From Hylemonella gracilis str. Niagara R (GTDB taxonomy: Bacteria; Pseudomonadota; Gammaproteobacteria; Burkholderiales; Burkholderiaceae_C): a stretch of DNA of 64,000 bases. The stretch spans positions 387,459 through 451,458 of the forward strand of contig NZ_JEMG01000001.1 in NCBI RefSeq assembly GCF_000600295.1, written 5' to 3'. A model generated the notes under the pieces. That model was not told the DNA's origin. It made no database searches and saw only the letters and a program-made list of their open reading frames with translations. Position numbers and translations under genes: made by a program. Shown here piece after piece: positions 26,712 to 37,322 of the stretch (positions within the stretch are counted from its first letter, which is position 1; each line of letters begins with the position of its first letter).

Positions 26712-27203
26712 ATGAAAACACTCATCGGCGTGGTCATGGGCTCCAGTTCCGACTGGGACACCATGCAGCAGGCGGTCCAGATTCTCCACCACTTTGGCAT
26801 CCCGCACGAAGCCAAGGTCGTCTCCGCGCACCGCATGCCGGACGACATGTTCGCCTACGCCGAAGCCGCCGCCGGGCGCGGCCTGAAGGCCATCATCGCG
26901 GGCGCGGGTGGCGCGGCGCACCTGCCCGGCATGCTGGCCGCCAAGACCGTGGTGCCCGTGCTGGGCGTGCCGGTGCAGAGCAAGGCCCTGTCCGGCGTGG
27001 ATTCCCTGCACAGCATCGTGCAGATGCCCAAGGGCATTCCCGTCGCCACCTTCGCCATCGGTGCGGCCGGCGCGGCCAATGCGGCGCTGTTCGCCGTCGC
27101 CATGCTGGCCAACGAAGATGCCATCCTGCGCGAGAAGCTGAGCGCCTACCGCGCCGAGCAGACCGCGCAGGCGCGGGCAATGACGTTGCCGCCAGCGCTT
27201 TGA
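26712..27203 (+). CDS. purE: N5-carboxyaminoimidazole ribonucleotide mutase
   Basis: A 163-residue class I Pur[16 protein letters not shown] at the N-terminus, [16 protein letters not shown] with the catalytic His, [19 protein letters not shown] and [29 protein letters not shown]. It converts N5-CAIR made by PurK to CAIR, the substrate pair of PurC. Its stop overlaps the first purK ATG by one base (TGATG). Confidence 0.96.
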   Translation: MKTLIGVVMGSSSDWDTMQQAVQILHHFGIPHEAKVVSAHRMPDDMFAYAEAAAGRGLKAIIAGAGGAAHLPGMLAAKTVVPVLGVPVQSKALSGVDSLHSIVQMPKGIPVATFAIGAAGAANAALFAVAMLANEDAILREKLSAYRAEQTAQARAMTLPPAL

Positions 27204-28369
27204 TGGATGGTCGCGGCGTGATGAAAACAATTCTTCCTGGCGCAACCCTCGGGGTCATGGGCGGCGGCCAGCTCGGCCGCATGTTCGTCCATGCCGCGCA
27301 AAGCATGGGCTATTTCACCGCCGTGCTGGACGCGGACCCGACCAGCCCCGCTGGGCGCGTGAGCCACCATCACATCCAGACCGGCTACGAGGACCCGCAG
27401 GGCCTGGCCGAATTGGCGCAACTGAGCGCGGCCATCACCACCGAGTTCGAGAACGTGCCTGCGGGTGCGCTGCGTACGCTGGCTGCCACGCGCCCGGTGG
27501 CGCCCGCCGCGAGCGCGGTCGCCATCGCGCAAGACCGCGCGCAGGAAAAAGCGCATTTCACGCGCTGTGGTGTGCCGGTGGCACCCAATGCCGTGATTGA
27601 AACCCCGGGGCAGCTCGCGGCGGTCACGGATGATCTGTTGCCTGGCATTCTCAAAACCGCGCGCCTGGGCTACGACGGCAAGGGCCAGGTGCGTGTGACC
27701 ACGAAGGCCGAACTTGCGGTTGCCTGGGACGATCTGAAGCGTGTGCCTTGCGTGCTGGAAAAGATGCTGCCGCTGGCAGCCGAGGTCTCCGTCATCGTGG
27801 CGCGGGGCGCCGATGGGCAGATGGTCCACTTCCCCGTCCAGCGCAACCTGCACCGCGCAGGCATCCTGGCCGTGACCGAGGTGCACGAAGGCAATGTCGA
27901 TCCGAAGCTGGCGCGGCAGGCGGTGGCTGCGGCCCAGTCCATCGCCGAAGGGCTGGCCTTTGTGGGCGTGCTTTGCGTCGAGTTCTTCGTGCTGGCCGAT
28001 GGCGCGCTGGTGGTGAATGAAATGGCGCCCCGTCCACACAACAGTGGCCATTACAGCATCGACGCCTGTGACCAGTCCCAGTTCGACCTCCAGGTGCGCA
28101 CCCTCGCGGGCTTGCCGCTCACGCAGCCGCGCCTGCACAGCCCCAGCATCATGCTCAACCTGCTGGGTGATTTGTGGGGCGAGCGCGGTGCATCGCCCGC
28201 CTGGGATCGGGTGCTGGCCCTGCCGGGTGCGCACCTGCACCTGTATGGCAAGCACGAGGCCAAGTCGGGCCGCAAGATGGGCCACCTTACGCTGACTGGC
28301 CCCAACGCGGCCGAGGTGCGCCAGACCGCTCTGGCCGCCGCCGCCCTCCTGGGCATCGCCCCTTTCTGA
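27203..28369 (+). CDS. purK: N5-carboxyaminoimidazole ribonucleotide synthase
   Basis: A 388-residue ATP-grasp enzyme: LGVMGGGQLGRMFVHAAQSMGY (nucleotide/AIR site), TTEFENVPAGAL, LKTARLGYDGKGQ (ATP-binding loop), VNEMAPRPHNSGHYSIDAC (metal/ATP residues). It carboxylates AIR using bicarbonate. The ATG at 27203 overlaps the purE stop; a second ATG at 27221 is equally close to the conserved start and would give 382 residues. purEK are coupled. Confidence 0.95.
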   Translation: MDGRGVMKTILPGATLGVMGGGQLGRMFVHAAQSMGYFTAVLDADPTSPAGRVSHHHIQTGYEDPQGLAELAQLSAAITTEFENVPAGALRTLAATRPVAPAASAVAIAQDRAQEKAHFTRCGVPVAPNAVIETPGQLAAVTDDLLPGILKTARLGYDGKGQVRVTTKAELAVAWDDLKRVPCVLEKMLPLAAEVSVIVARGADGQMVHFPVQRNLHRAGILAVTEVHEGNVDPKLARQAVAAAQSIAEGLAFVGVLCVEFFVLADGALVVNEMAPRPHNSGHYSIDACDQSQFDLQVRTLAGLPLTQPRLHSPSIMLNLLGDLWGERGASPAWDRVLALPGAHLHLYGKHEAKSGRKMGHLTLTGPNAAEVRQTALAAAALLGIAPF

Positions 28370-28371
28370 GC

Positions 28372-29427
28372 ATGATTCTTGACGGACGCGACCCGTCTGC
28401 CGTCCAGCGCGCGGCCCGGGCTCTGAGCGCGGGTGAACTGCTGGGCCTGCCAACCGAAACCGTCTATGGCCTGGCGGCTGACGCAGGCAGCGATGCCGCC
28501 GTCGCGAAGATCTACGCGGCCAAGGGTCGGCCTCCAGGCCATCCGCTGATCGTGCATCTGGCTGACGAATCCGGCATGCGCCCCGGCCTCGCGCACTTTG
28601 CCGCCGAGGTCCCGGCCTACGCGCGGTTGCTGGTGGACGCCTTCTGGCCCGGCCCGCTCACCCTCATCCTGCCGCGCCGTGCCGGCGTGGCCGCCGCTGC
28701 GGCCGGCGGGCAGGACTCGATCGGACTGCGCTGTCCCGCGCATCCGGTGGCCCAGGCCGTGCTGCAAGCGGCAAAGGCTCTGGGCGTGGCGGGGCTGGCC
28801 GCACCCAGCGCCAACCTGTTCGGTCGAGTCAGCCCCACGACCGCCGCGCATGTGCAGGCCGAGTTTGGCGAGGGTCTGCTCATCCTCGACGGCGGTCCCT
28901 GCGAGGTGGGCATCGAATCCACCATCGTCGATTGCACGCGCGGCGCACCCGTGCTGCTGCGGCCCGGGCAGATCACGCGCCTGCGGATCGACGAGGTGCT
29001 GCAGGCAGCGGGAACGGACGCGCGCTTGCGTGACACCGACGAGATCCAAGCCCGTACGGCCCAGGCCGCGCCACGGGCCTCGGGCATGCTGGAATCGCAT
29101 TACGCGCCCCGCGCCAAGGTCCGGCTCATGGACGCGGTCGCCTTGGAATCCGCGCTCGCGGCTGCGTTGATCAACACGAACTCGGCCACGAGCACGGGCG
29201 ATGCCGCAACGGCCCGGATGGCCGTCTATGCGCGCACACCGTTGCGCCTGCCCGCCGGGGTCGTGCACCGACCCATGCCCCCGCAGGCCAGCGCCGTCGC
29301 GCACGAGCTGTTCGCCGCCCTGCGCGCACTGGACGAGGCCGGTGTGCGGGAAATCTGGGTCGAGACGCCACCGGACACAGCCGATTGGGAAGGCGTGTCC
29401 GATCGCCTGCGTCGCGCCGCCGCCTGA
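28372..29427 (+). CDS. tsaC: Threonylcarbamoyl-AMP synthase, Sua5 type
   Basis: A 351-residue two-domain enzyme. The YrdC/Sua5 domain contains LGLPTETVYGLAADA, KIYAAKGRPPGHPLIVHL, FWPGPLTLILPRR, IGLRCPAHP and APSANLFGRVSPTTAAHV. A linker (residues about 222-260) leads to the C-terminal Sua5 lid domain (YAPRAKVRL...). It makes threonylcarbamoyl-AMP for t6A37 of ANN-decoding tRNAs. It starts 2 nt after the purK stop (TGAGCATG), so it is probably co-transcribed with purEK. Confidence 0.92.
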   Translation: MILDGRDPSAVQRAARALSAGELLGLPTETVYGLAADAGSDAAVAKIYAAKGRPPGHPLIVHLADESGMRPGLAHFAAEVPAYARLLVDAFWPGPLTLILPRRAGVAAAAAGGQDSIGLRCPAHPVAQAVLQAAKALGVAGLAAPSANLFGRVSPTTAAHVQAEFGEGLLILDGGPCEVGIESTIVDCTRGAPVLLRPGQITRLRIDEVLQAAGTDARLRDTDEIQARTAQAAPRASGMLESHYAPRAKVRLMDAVALESALAAALINTNSATSTGDAATARMAVYARTPLRLPAGVVHRPMPPQASAVAHELFAALRALDEAGVREIWVETPPDTADWEGVSDRLRRAAA

Positions 29428-29451
29428 TCTGGCGGCAAGGGCGGACCGCAG

Positions 29452-29718
29452 TCAGCGCGGGCGGGACGTGCGGCTGTAGCGCAGCTTCATCACCAAAATC
29501 GCCACCGCCAGCGACAGGGTGACGACGTTGGCGGCCAGCAGCGGGCCGGAGGCCATGAGGGCGCCGTAGGCCACCCAAAGCGCGACGCCTGTGGTGAACA
29601 GGGTGTACATGCCCAGCGAGATGCCGCTGACGTCGCGGGTGCGGAAGGTGTGCAGGGCTTGGGGCAGGAAGCTCAGGGTGGTCAGGCCCGCGGCAAGGTA
29701 GCCGATGAGGTCGGTCAT
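29452..29718 (-). CDS. SemiSWEET-type sugar transporter
   Basis: An 88-residue protein with three membrane segments. TTLSFLPQALHTFRTRDVSGIS carries the PQ-loop motif of SemiSWEETs, and the ISLGMYTLFTTGVALWVAYG helix fits too. SemiSWEETs work as dimers and move sugars down their gradient. It follows the phospholipase A gene on the same strand by 30 bp. The natural substrate is unknown. Confidence 0.85.
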   Translation of the reverse strand: MTDLIGYLAAGLTTLSFLPQALHTFRTRDVSGISLGMYTLFTTGVALWVAYGALMASGPLLAANVVTLSLAVAILVMKLRYSRTSRPR

Positions 29719-29748
29719 GATGAAAGGGGTGCTCGCAATGGCGTCGGC

Positions 29749-30834
29749 TCAGAAGTCCACCAGGCTCAGGCCGATGCTGAACGTGGTGCGGCGGTAGTTG
29801 TAATCGATCAGCGAGTCGCCGTAACCGCTGAAAATTTGCACATGCAGGCGCAGCCCCGGGGCCTGGCGGTCCAGGGAGCGCAGCCATTCCATGCGCCAGG
29901 AGGTCAGGCCATTGCGCTCCGTGTCCGGGCGCAGGTTGTGGCGCAGGGTCAGGACGAGATTGTGGCCCGGGTTGGGATGCCAGGCGGTCATGAGTTCAGC
30001 GCGTCCGTAGCTGTCTTCGATACCGGGGTTGTCGTCCTGCGCGTTGATGTCGCTGCTGCTGTCGCTATCCCCGTCGCCGAGGCGTTGCCACAGGCGCAGG
30101 CCCAGTGAATAGCGATTGTCCTTTTCCACGCCGGTCATCAGGATGGCGCGGTTCCAGCTGCGCGACTGGGGCAGGGTCTGGCCATTGGACTGGTGGTTGA
30201 TCGCCAGGCCGGTGTAGCTCCAGTGCCAACCCCAGAACAGGTGCATCGGCGTGGGCGCGATGTAGATCAGCTCGGGCTCGTGGTCGGTGGCGCGGAAGGG
30301 ACGGGACAGCTCCGCGTTGAAGAGTTGCCAGTAGCTCTGCTGGGTGTAGCCGAACCAAAGTGAATCGCGCGGACCGCCGGGTTCCCAGAAGAGCAGACCC
30401 GTGGCGAGCTTGCTGCGCACCGAGAGTTGGATGCGCATCTCGTTGCGCTCATAGGCTTGGGCGTCGGCCGCCGCCACATCCCGCGTATCGTTGTCCGACT
30501 GCGGGGCTGTGTTCACGCGATTGCCGTGGACCCAGGACAGGCTGATGGGTTTGTATCCGCGGATGTTGAAGTTGCCACAGTCCGTGTCGGCGTCCAGCTC
30601 CCAGTAGCGCGCGTACGAGGACCAGTTGCCCCGGCAGTTCCGCGTCGCGCTGGGCGGCGGCGCGGGGGGCTCGGTGGTGGCCGCCGTGGCCGCGTCGTCG
30701 CCTTGTGTTTCCTGCTGTAGGGGTCCCACGTCACCTACCGGCGCGGGCGTCGTGGTCTGTGCCCTCGCGTCAACCAGGAATCCGACCGCGCCCAGCAGCA
30801 GCGCCGCGCCCGTCCGCGCGAGCGGGTGTGTCAC
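29749..30834 (-). CDS. pldA: Outer-membrane phospholipase A
   Basis: A 361-residue protein with a signal peptide (cleavage region ARAQT near residue 26), a low-complexity linker to about residue 62, then a PldA barrel. INHQSNGQ holds the catalytic His-Ser pair, SRSWNR the catalytic Asn, and the protein ends in Phe. PldA hydrolyses phospholipids that reach the outer leaflet. Translation appears to start at a GTG that overlaps the rep stop (GTGA), so it is coupled to the helicase gene; a hydrophobic signal directly after the GTG supports this. Confidence 0.88.
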   Translation of the reverse strand: MTHPLARTGAALLLGAVGFLVDARAQTTTPAPVGDVGPLQQETQGDDAATAATTEPPAPPPSATRNCRGNWSSYARYWELDADTDCGNFNIRGYKPISLSWVHGNRVNTAPQSDNDTRDVAAADAQAYERNEMRIQLSVRSKLATGLLFWEPGGPRDSLWFGYTQQSYWQLFNAELSRPFRATDHEPELIYIAPTPMHLFWGWHWSYTGLAINHQSNGQTLPQSRSWNRAILMTGVEKDNRYSLGLRLWQRLGDGDSDSSSDINAQDDNPGIEDSYGRAELMTAWHPNPGHNLVLTLRHNLRPDTERNGLTSWRMEWLRSLDRQAPGLRLHVQIFSGYGDSLIDYNYRRTTFSIGLSLVDF

Positions 30835-32972
30835 ACCGGGCTCCCGCTGGCCTGCTGTTGGGCCGCCACAGCGGCCGCGGTGGCCGTCGCCTCGGCTTTC
30901 TTGGCGAATTCGGCGCGCAGGGCACGGAGTTTCTCGCGCGGGTCTTCCTTGACCGTGGCTTGGCTCAGGGCCATCTCGGCGATGAAACGGCTTGGTTGCG
31001 CGGCGATCATCTCGCGGCCCTTCTTGCGGCGCTTGGGCCAGCTCACGGCCAGGGTGCGCTGCGCGCGCGTGATGCCCACGTACATCAGGCGGCGTTCTTC
31101 CTGCAGGCGTTCGGCGATGCTGTCATTGGCTGCCTCATGCTCGCGCTGCGAGCCGCCCGCCGAGTCCGCGCCATCGTCCAGTTTGAAGGGCAGCAGCCCT
31201 TCGCACACGCCAATCAGCATGACATGCGGCCACTCCAGACCCTTGGCGGCGTGCAGGGTGGACAGGGTCACCAGGTTCTGGTCCTGCTGGCGTTCGGACA
31301 GGGTGGAGATCAGCGACACGGTCTGCGCCACGTCCAGCAGGTTCTTCTTCTCGCTGGCGAAGTTGCTGCCAAAGCTGGCGCCGTTCTCGTCCTCGATTTC
31401 GCCGCCGCAGCGTCCCGCCATCCAGTCGCAGAAATCGAGCACATTGGTCCAGCGCGACTGCGCGGCTTTCTCGTGTTCCTCGCTGTCGTAGAGGTATTTC
31501 TCGTAGCCGATGTCCTTGAGCCATTCCAGCAGGAAGGCCAGCGCGGCTTCCTTGCCTTCGGTGTGGCGCGCTCGGTACTCGAGGTCGTTCACGTAACGCC
31601 CGAACTCGTGCAGGCTGTCGACCGCGCGGCTGTTCAACACCGAGGGCAGCGAGCTGGAGAACAGCGCCTCGAACAGGCTGACCTTGTACTTGCCCGAGAA
31701 GGTGCCCAGGGCCTGCAGGGTCTGGTGGCCGATGCCGCGCTTGGGCGTGGTGATGGCGCGCAAGAAAGCTGGATCGTCGTCGTTGTTGACCCACAGGCGC
31801 AGCCAGGCGCAGAGGTCGCGGATCTCGGCGCGGTCGAAGAAGCTGATGCCGCCCGAGACCTTGTAGGGGATGTTGGCCTTGCGCAGCGCCTGCTCCAGGA
31901 TGCGCGACTGGTGGTTGGCGCGGTAGAGCACGGCGAAGTCCTTGAACTCCTTGTGCGGCGAGTTCTCGCGCAGGCTCTGGATGCGCGCCACCATGCGCTC
32001 GGCCTCGTGCTCCTCGTTGTCCGCGTCCACCACGCGCACTGGCTCGCCTTCGCCCAGCTCGCTCCACAAGGTCTTGGGAAAGAGCTTGGGGTTGGGGCCG
32101 ATCACATTGTTCGCCGCCTGCAGGATGGCGCTGGTGGAGCGGTAGTTCTGCTCCAGTTTGATGATGCGCAGGTTGGGGAAATCGATGGGCAGCTTCTTCA
32201 GGTTGTCCAGTGTCGCGCCGCGCCAGCCGTAGATGGACTGGTCATCGTCGCCCACGGCCGTGAAGTGCGCGCGCTGCGGGTCGTCGGAGGTGAGCAGCTT
32301 GAGCAGCTCGTACTGCGTGGCGTTGGTGTCCTGGTATTCATCGACGAGAATGTGGCCCATCATCTGCTGCCACTTGGCGCGCACCTCGGGGTGTTCGCGC
32401 AGCAGCTTGAGCGGCAGGCCGATCAGGTCGTCGAAGTCCACGCTCTGGTAGGCCGTCAGGCGTTCCTCGTAGCGCGCCATGATCTTGGCGGTGATGCGCT
32501 CGTTGTCGTCCGCCGCCTGGGCTTCGGCCTGCACGGCCGTCAGGCCGGCGTTCTTCCACTTGCTGATGGTCCACTGCCATTGCCGGGCGGTGGCCGCGTC
32601 CGTGCTGCCACCCGCGTCCTTGAGGATGCTGGTCACATCGTCGCTGTCCATGATGGAGAAGTTGGCCTTCAGGCCCAGCGCCTCGCCGTCCCCGCGCAGC
32701 AGGTGCACACCCAGGGCGTGGAAGGTACAGATGCGCACCTTCTTTGCGTCGCGTCCGATCAGCCCCTTGGCCCGTTCGCGCATTTCGGCCGCAGCCTTGT
32801 TGGTGAAGGTGATGGCGGTGATGCGTTGCGGCTCCAGCCCTGCTTGAATCAGCCGCGCGATCTTGTGCGTGATGACCCGGGTCTTGCCCGACCCCGCGCC
32901 CGCGAGCACCAGGCAGGGCCCATGCAGGTGGTTGACGGCGTCTTGTTGGGCGAGGTTGAGACCGGCGGACAT
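30831..32972 (-). CDS. rep: Rep-type superfamily 1 DNA helicase
   Basis: A 713-residue UvrD-family helicase closest in layout to Rep: NLAQQDAVNHLHGPCLVLAG then AGSGKTRVITHKIA (Walker A), AITFTNKAAAEMRERA, HILVDEYQDTN (Walker B), VGDDDQSIYGWRGA, IKLEQNYRST, LYRANHQSRILEQAL, STLHAAKGLEWPHV and YVGITRAQRTL. NNEEHEAERM is a Rep-like stretch. The C-terminus ends in an Ala-rich basic tail. Rep removes roadblocks ahead of replication forks. It diverges from an AEC permease gene with under 90 bp between them. Confidence 0.9.
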   Translation of the reverse strand: MSAGLNLAQQDAVNHLHGPCLVLAGAGSGKTRVITHKIARLIQAGLEPQRITAITFTNKAAAEMRERAKGLIGRDAKKVRICTFHALGVHLLRGDGEALGLKANFSIMDSDDVTSILKDAGGSTDAATARQWQWTISKWKNAGLTAVQAEAQAADDNERITAKIMARYEERLTAYQSVDFDDLIGLPLKLLREHPEVRAKWQQMMGHILVDEYQDTNATQYELLKLLTSDDPQRAHFTAVGDDDQSIYGWRGATLDNLKKLPIDFPNLRIIKLEQNYRSTSAILQAANNVIGPNPKLFPKTLWSELGEGEPVRVVDADNEEHEAERMVARIQSLRENSPHKEFKDFAVLYRANHQSRILEQALRKANIPYKVSGGISFFDRAEIRDLCAWLRLWVNNDDDPAFLRAITTPKRGIGHQTLQALGTFSGKYKVSLFEALFSSSLPSVLNSRAVDSLHEFGRYVNDLEYRARHTEGKEAALAFLLEWLKDIGYEKYLYDSEEHEKAAQSRWTNVLDFCDWMAGRCGGEIEDENGASFGSNFASEKKNLLDVAQTVSLISTLSERQQDQNLVTLSTLHAAKGLEWPHVMLIGVCEGLLPFKLDDGADSAGGSQREHEAANDSIAERLQEERRLMYVGITRAQRTLAVSWPKRRKKGREMIAAQPSRFIAEMALSQATVKEDPREKLRALRAEFAKKAEATATAAAVAAQQQASGSPV

Positions 32973-33059
32973 GCGGATGGCGAACGGGACACGAAGTGGC
33001 AGGGCGAGTGATGATACCCGTGCACATTCTGTTGCATGCGACCTTGCACAATGACGGCC

Positions 33060-34034
33060 ATGCAGAACCTGCTTCAGATTTTCTCGGTCACCTTCCCCTT
33101 TTTCGCCCTCGTGCTCTGCGGCTACCTCGCCGCTCGCCGCCGCCTGCTGCCGCTGGAGGCCATCCCCGGGCTCAATGGCTTCGTGCTGTTCTTCGCCCTG
33201 CCCTGCATGCTCTACCGCTTTGGCGCCAGCACGCCCATCGCGCAGTTGCTGGACTATTCGGTCTTCCTGATCTGGCTGCTGTGCGCCTTGCTCATGGTCG
33301 GCTTCACGGTCACCGTGACGCTCAACCGCCGCATCCGCTGGAACGATGCGTCCTTCGGCGCCCTGGTGGCGGCCTTTCCGAACACGGGGTTCATGGGCGT
33401 GCCCTTGATGGTGGCCCTGCTGGGTGCCCAGGCTGCCGCGCCGGTGATCGTGGGCATGCTGGTGGACATGGTGATCACCACCTCGCTGTGCATCGCGCTC
33501 TCACGCCTGGATGGGGCGGATAAACACGGCATGGCTGTGGCGTTGAAGAACGCCCTCCGGGGCATGCTGAGCAATCCCATGCCCTGGGCCATCCTGCTGG
33601 GCGGCCTGGCCTCTTACCTCCAGTTCGAACTGCCCGGGCCGGTGCACCAGACCGTGGGCCTGCTGGCCGACGCGGCTTCGCCCGTGGCGCTGTTCACCAT
33701 CGGCGCGGTGCTGGCGCGTTCGCAGATCCTCAGTGCTGAAAGCAAGCACCCGCTCATCCCGCTGCGCGACTACGTCCCGGTGGCGGCCTTCAAGCTGCTG
33801 CTGCACCCGCTCCTGGTGCTGGGGGTGGGGCTGACCGCCAAGCGGCTGGGCGCACCGTTGACGGATTTCGCGCTCACGGTGATGGTGCTGGCTGCGGCCT
33901 TGCCGAGCGCCAGCAATGTGTCCCTGCTGGCCGAGCGTTTTGGCGCGGACAACGGGCGCATCGCCCGCATCATCCTGGTCTCCACCGCCGTGGCCTTTCT
34001 GAGCTTTTCGGCTGCGGTCAGCCTGCTGGCCTGA
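33060..34034 (+). CDS. AEC-family (auxin efflux carrier-like) permease
   Basis: A membrane protein of about 324 residues with roughly ten segments. LQIFSVTFPFFALVLCGYLAARR, FALPCMLYRFGAS and AAFPNTGFMGVPLMVALLG are AEC hallmarks, and the second half contains SVSLL-type AEC motif text (LPSASNVSLLAERFG). ATG codons at 33036, 33051 and 33060 are in frame; none has a clear ribosome site, and 33060 best matches the family start. Relatives carry malonate, malate or other carboxylates. Substrate unknown. Confidence 0.82.
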   Translation: MQNLLQIFSVTFPFFALVLCGYLAARRRLLPLEAIPGLNGFVLFFALPCMLYRFGASTPIAQLLDYSVFLIWLLCALLMVGFTVTVTLNRRIRWNDASFGALVAAFPNTGFMGVPLMVALLGAQAAAPVIVGMLVDMVITTSLCIALSRLDGADKHGMAVALKNALRGMLSNPMPWAILLGGLASYLQFELPGPVHQTVGLLADAASPVALFTIGAVLARSQILSAESKHPLIPLRDYVPVAAFKLLLHPLLVLGVGLTAKRLGAPLTDFALTVMVLAAALPSASNVSLLAERFGADNGRIARIILVSTAVAFLSFSAAVSLLA

Positions 34035-34068
34035 CCGCGGGTAAATACCTATGAACATCCATCCATGG

Positions 34069-34105
34069 ATAGTTGTCGTCTATTTGATAGATAAGCTCAA
34101 TCAAA
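34069..34105 (+). promoter_or_regulatory. OxyR-like operator upstream of katG
   Basis: The spacing fits the OxyR tetranucleotide pattern: ATAG (34069-34072), 7 nt, CTAT (34080-34083), 7 nt, ATAA (34091-34094), 7 nt, CAAA (34102-34105). The first two blocks are perfect and the last two are partial. The site lies in an AT-rich gap about 230 bp before katG, a classical peroxide-regulated gene. Confidence 0.55.
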
Positions 34106-34163
34106 TGGTTTCCGCCATAGATGACTTTTAGACTGGCAGCCCGTCAACACCAAGGAGCCTTGC

Positions 34164-34232
34164 ATGTCACTGTCCTTGCTCGATCGGCAGTCCTGGATGG
34201 AAACCCTGGCTGCTCTGGCGCAGGCCTATTGA
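34164..34232 (+). CDS. Possible 22-residue leader peptide upstream of katG
   Basis: ATG with a good ribosome site (CCAAGGAGC, 6 nt before) opens a 22-codon frame, MSLSLLDRQSWMETLAALAQAY, ending in TGA. It sits 66 bp before katG, whose own ribosome site has the same CACCAAGGAG context. The peptide is amphipathic and has no recognised family. It may be a leader controlling katG, a small protein, or a chance frame with a decoy ribosome site. Confidence 0.35.
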   Translation: MSLSLLDRQSWMETLAALAQAY

Positions 34233-36455
<2,223 letters not shown>

Positions 36456-36516
36456 TTTTCAGTAACGCTGCGCTGCCACACGATCTGGTAGCGGCGTGAT
36501 GAATCGAAAATCCCTG

Positions 36517-36550
36517 GGTCATCGGGTGCGAATCCGGTGACCATTTTTTT
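36517..36550 (+). terminator. Rho-independent terminator after katG
   Basis: GGTCATCGG pairs with CCGGTGACC (one G-U pair), 8-nt loop, followed by A and seven T. It ends the katG transcript 60 bp after the stop and about 30 bp before the lipoprotein gene. Confidence 0.8.
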
Positions 36551-36580
36551 ACGATTCATTTCGAACACGCAAAGGGAACC

Positions 36581-37138
36581 ATGAAGAATTCAAGAAAGAT
36601 CGGCTTTTGGGTCGCCATCTTGGCAAGCGCAGTTTTGCTGTCGGGCTGCGCATCGGGGCTCCGCACCACCAAATCCGCCAAGCTCCGTGACAACGCTACG
36701 CTGCTTATCATGCCCCCGCACGATGTCGTTCAAAACGGCCAACCGCACGAGATGGGCAAAGGCAGTGGGGAGTACCTGCGAAAAGCGGTCAACGAAAAAC
36801 TCGCTCAGAGGACCAACCTCAAGCTTGTTTCGTTCGAGCCGACGGCGACGATCAATAACACCACCATCATCACGAAATCCGACGCGCTGGCGGAGGCCAG
36901 GAAAGTCAAGGCCGACTATGTGTTGGTTTTGGGGCTGGGTGAATTCATGAATGCGGCACCCATGACATTCCGGCCAGACTTCGCGACCTTGGAAAGTGGA
37001 TTCCTTTTTGATGTGGCCAGTGGAGAGGAAGTGTGGTCGGTTAAAAGTCCATTGATGCTTCAGAAAGGCAATATCGGGAATCATCTTGTATTGATCGACA
37101 AGATGGCCGCATCTGTGGCGCAAACCATCGCCAAGTAA
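36581..37138 (+). CDS. Small lipoprotein of unknown function
   Basis: A 185-residue protein with a basic N-terminus, hydrophobic helix and lipobox LLSGC (Cys near residue 23). The mature part alternates beta strands and helices (ATLLIMPPHDV, YVLVLGLGEFM, ATLESGFLFDVASGEEVWSV), resembling the nucleotide-free Rossmann-like domains of CsgG/TolB-N-type lipoproteins (DUF4410-like), but I do not recognise the family with certainty. It is visibly AT-richer, with less biased codon use than its neighbours, and is enclosed by its own terminators, which suggests later acquisition. Confidence 0.75.
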   Translation: MKNSRKIGFWVAILASAVLLSGCASGLRTTKSAKLRDNATLLIMPPHDVVQNGQPHEMGKGSGEYLRKAVNEKLAQRTNLKLVSFEPTATINNTTIITKSDALAEARKVKADYVLVLGLGEFMNAAPMTFRPDFATLESGFLFDVASGEEVWSVKSPLMLQKGNIGNHLVLIDKMAASVAQTIAK

Positions 37139-37159
37139 ATCGCTCGCGGTTTTCCGTCG

Positions 37160-37194
37160 GCCGCCGGTGCGCAAGCCCGGCGGCTTTTGTTTTT
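37160..37194 (+). terminator. Rho-independent terminator after lipoprotein gene
   Basis: GCCGCCGG and CCGGCGGC form a perfect 8-bp stem with a 9-nt loop, followed by TTTTGTTTTT. It lies 21 bp after the lipoprotein stop. Confidence 0.85.
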
Positions 37195-37322
37195 CCCGTT
37201 CGACGGCCTTGGAATAGGCTTGTCAACCGTGACTTCACCGACGTCGCGGACAGACATCATCTGTGCAAATCAGGGGAAGCCCGACCTATAGTGCGTGCTC
37301 GATCGACTAATACCATTCCGCC

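Noticed and set aside
36505-36545. GGGTGCGAATCCGGTGACCA resembling a tRNA T-arm/CCA end or a cobalamin-riboswitch fragment
   Set aside because: No 5' tRNA half or B12 box is present; the segment folds as a hairpin followed by seven T and is explained as the katG terminator.
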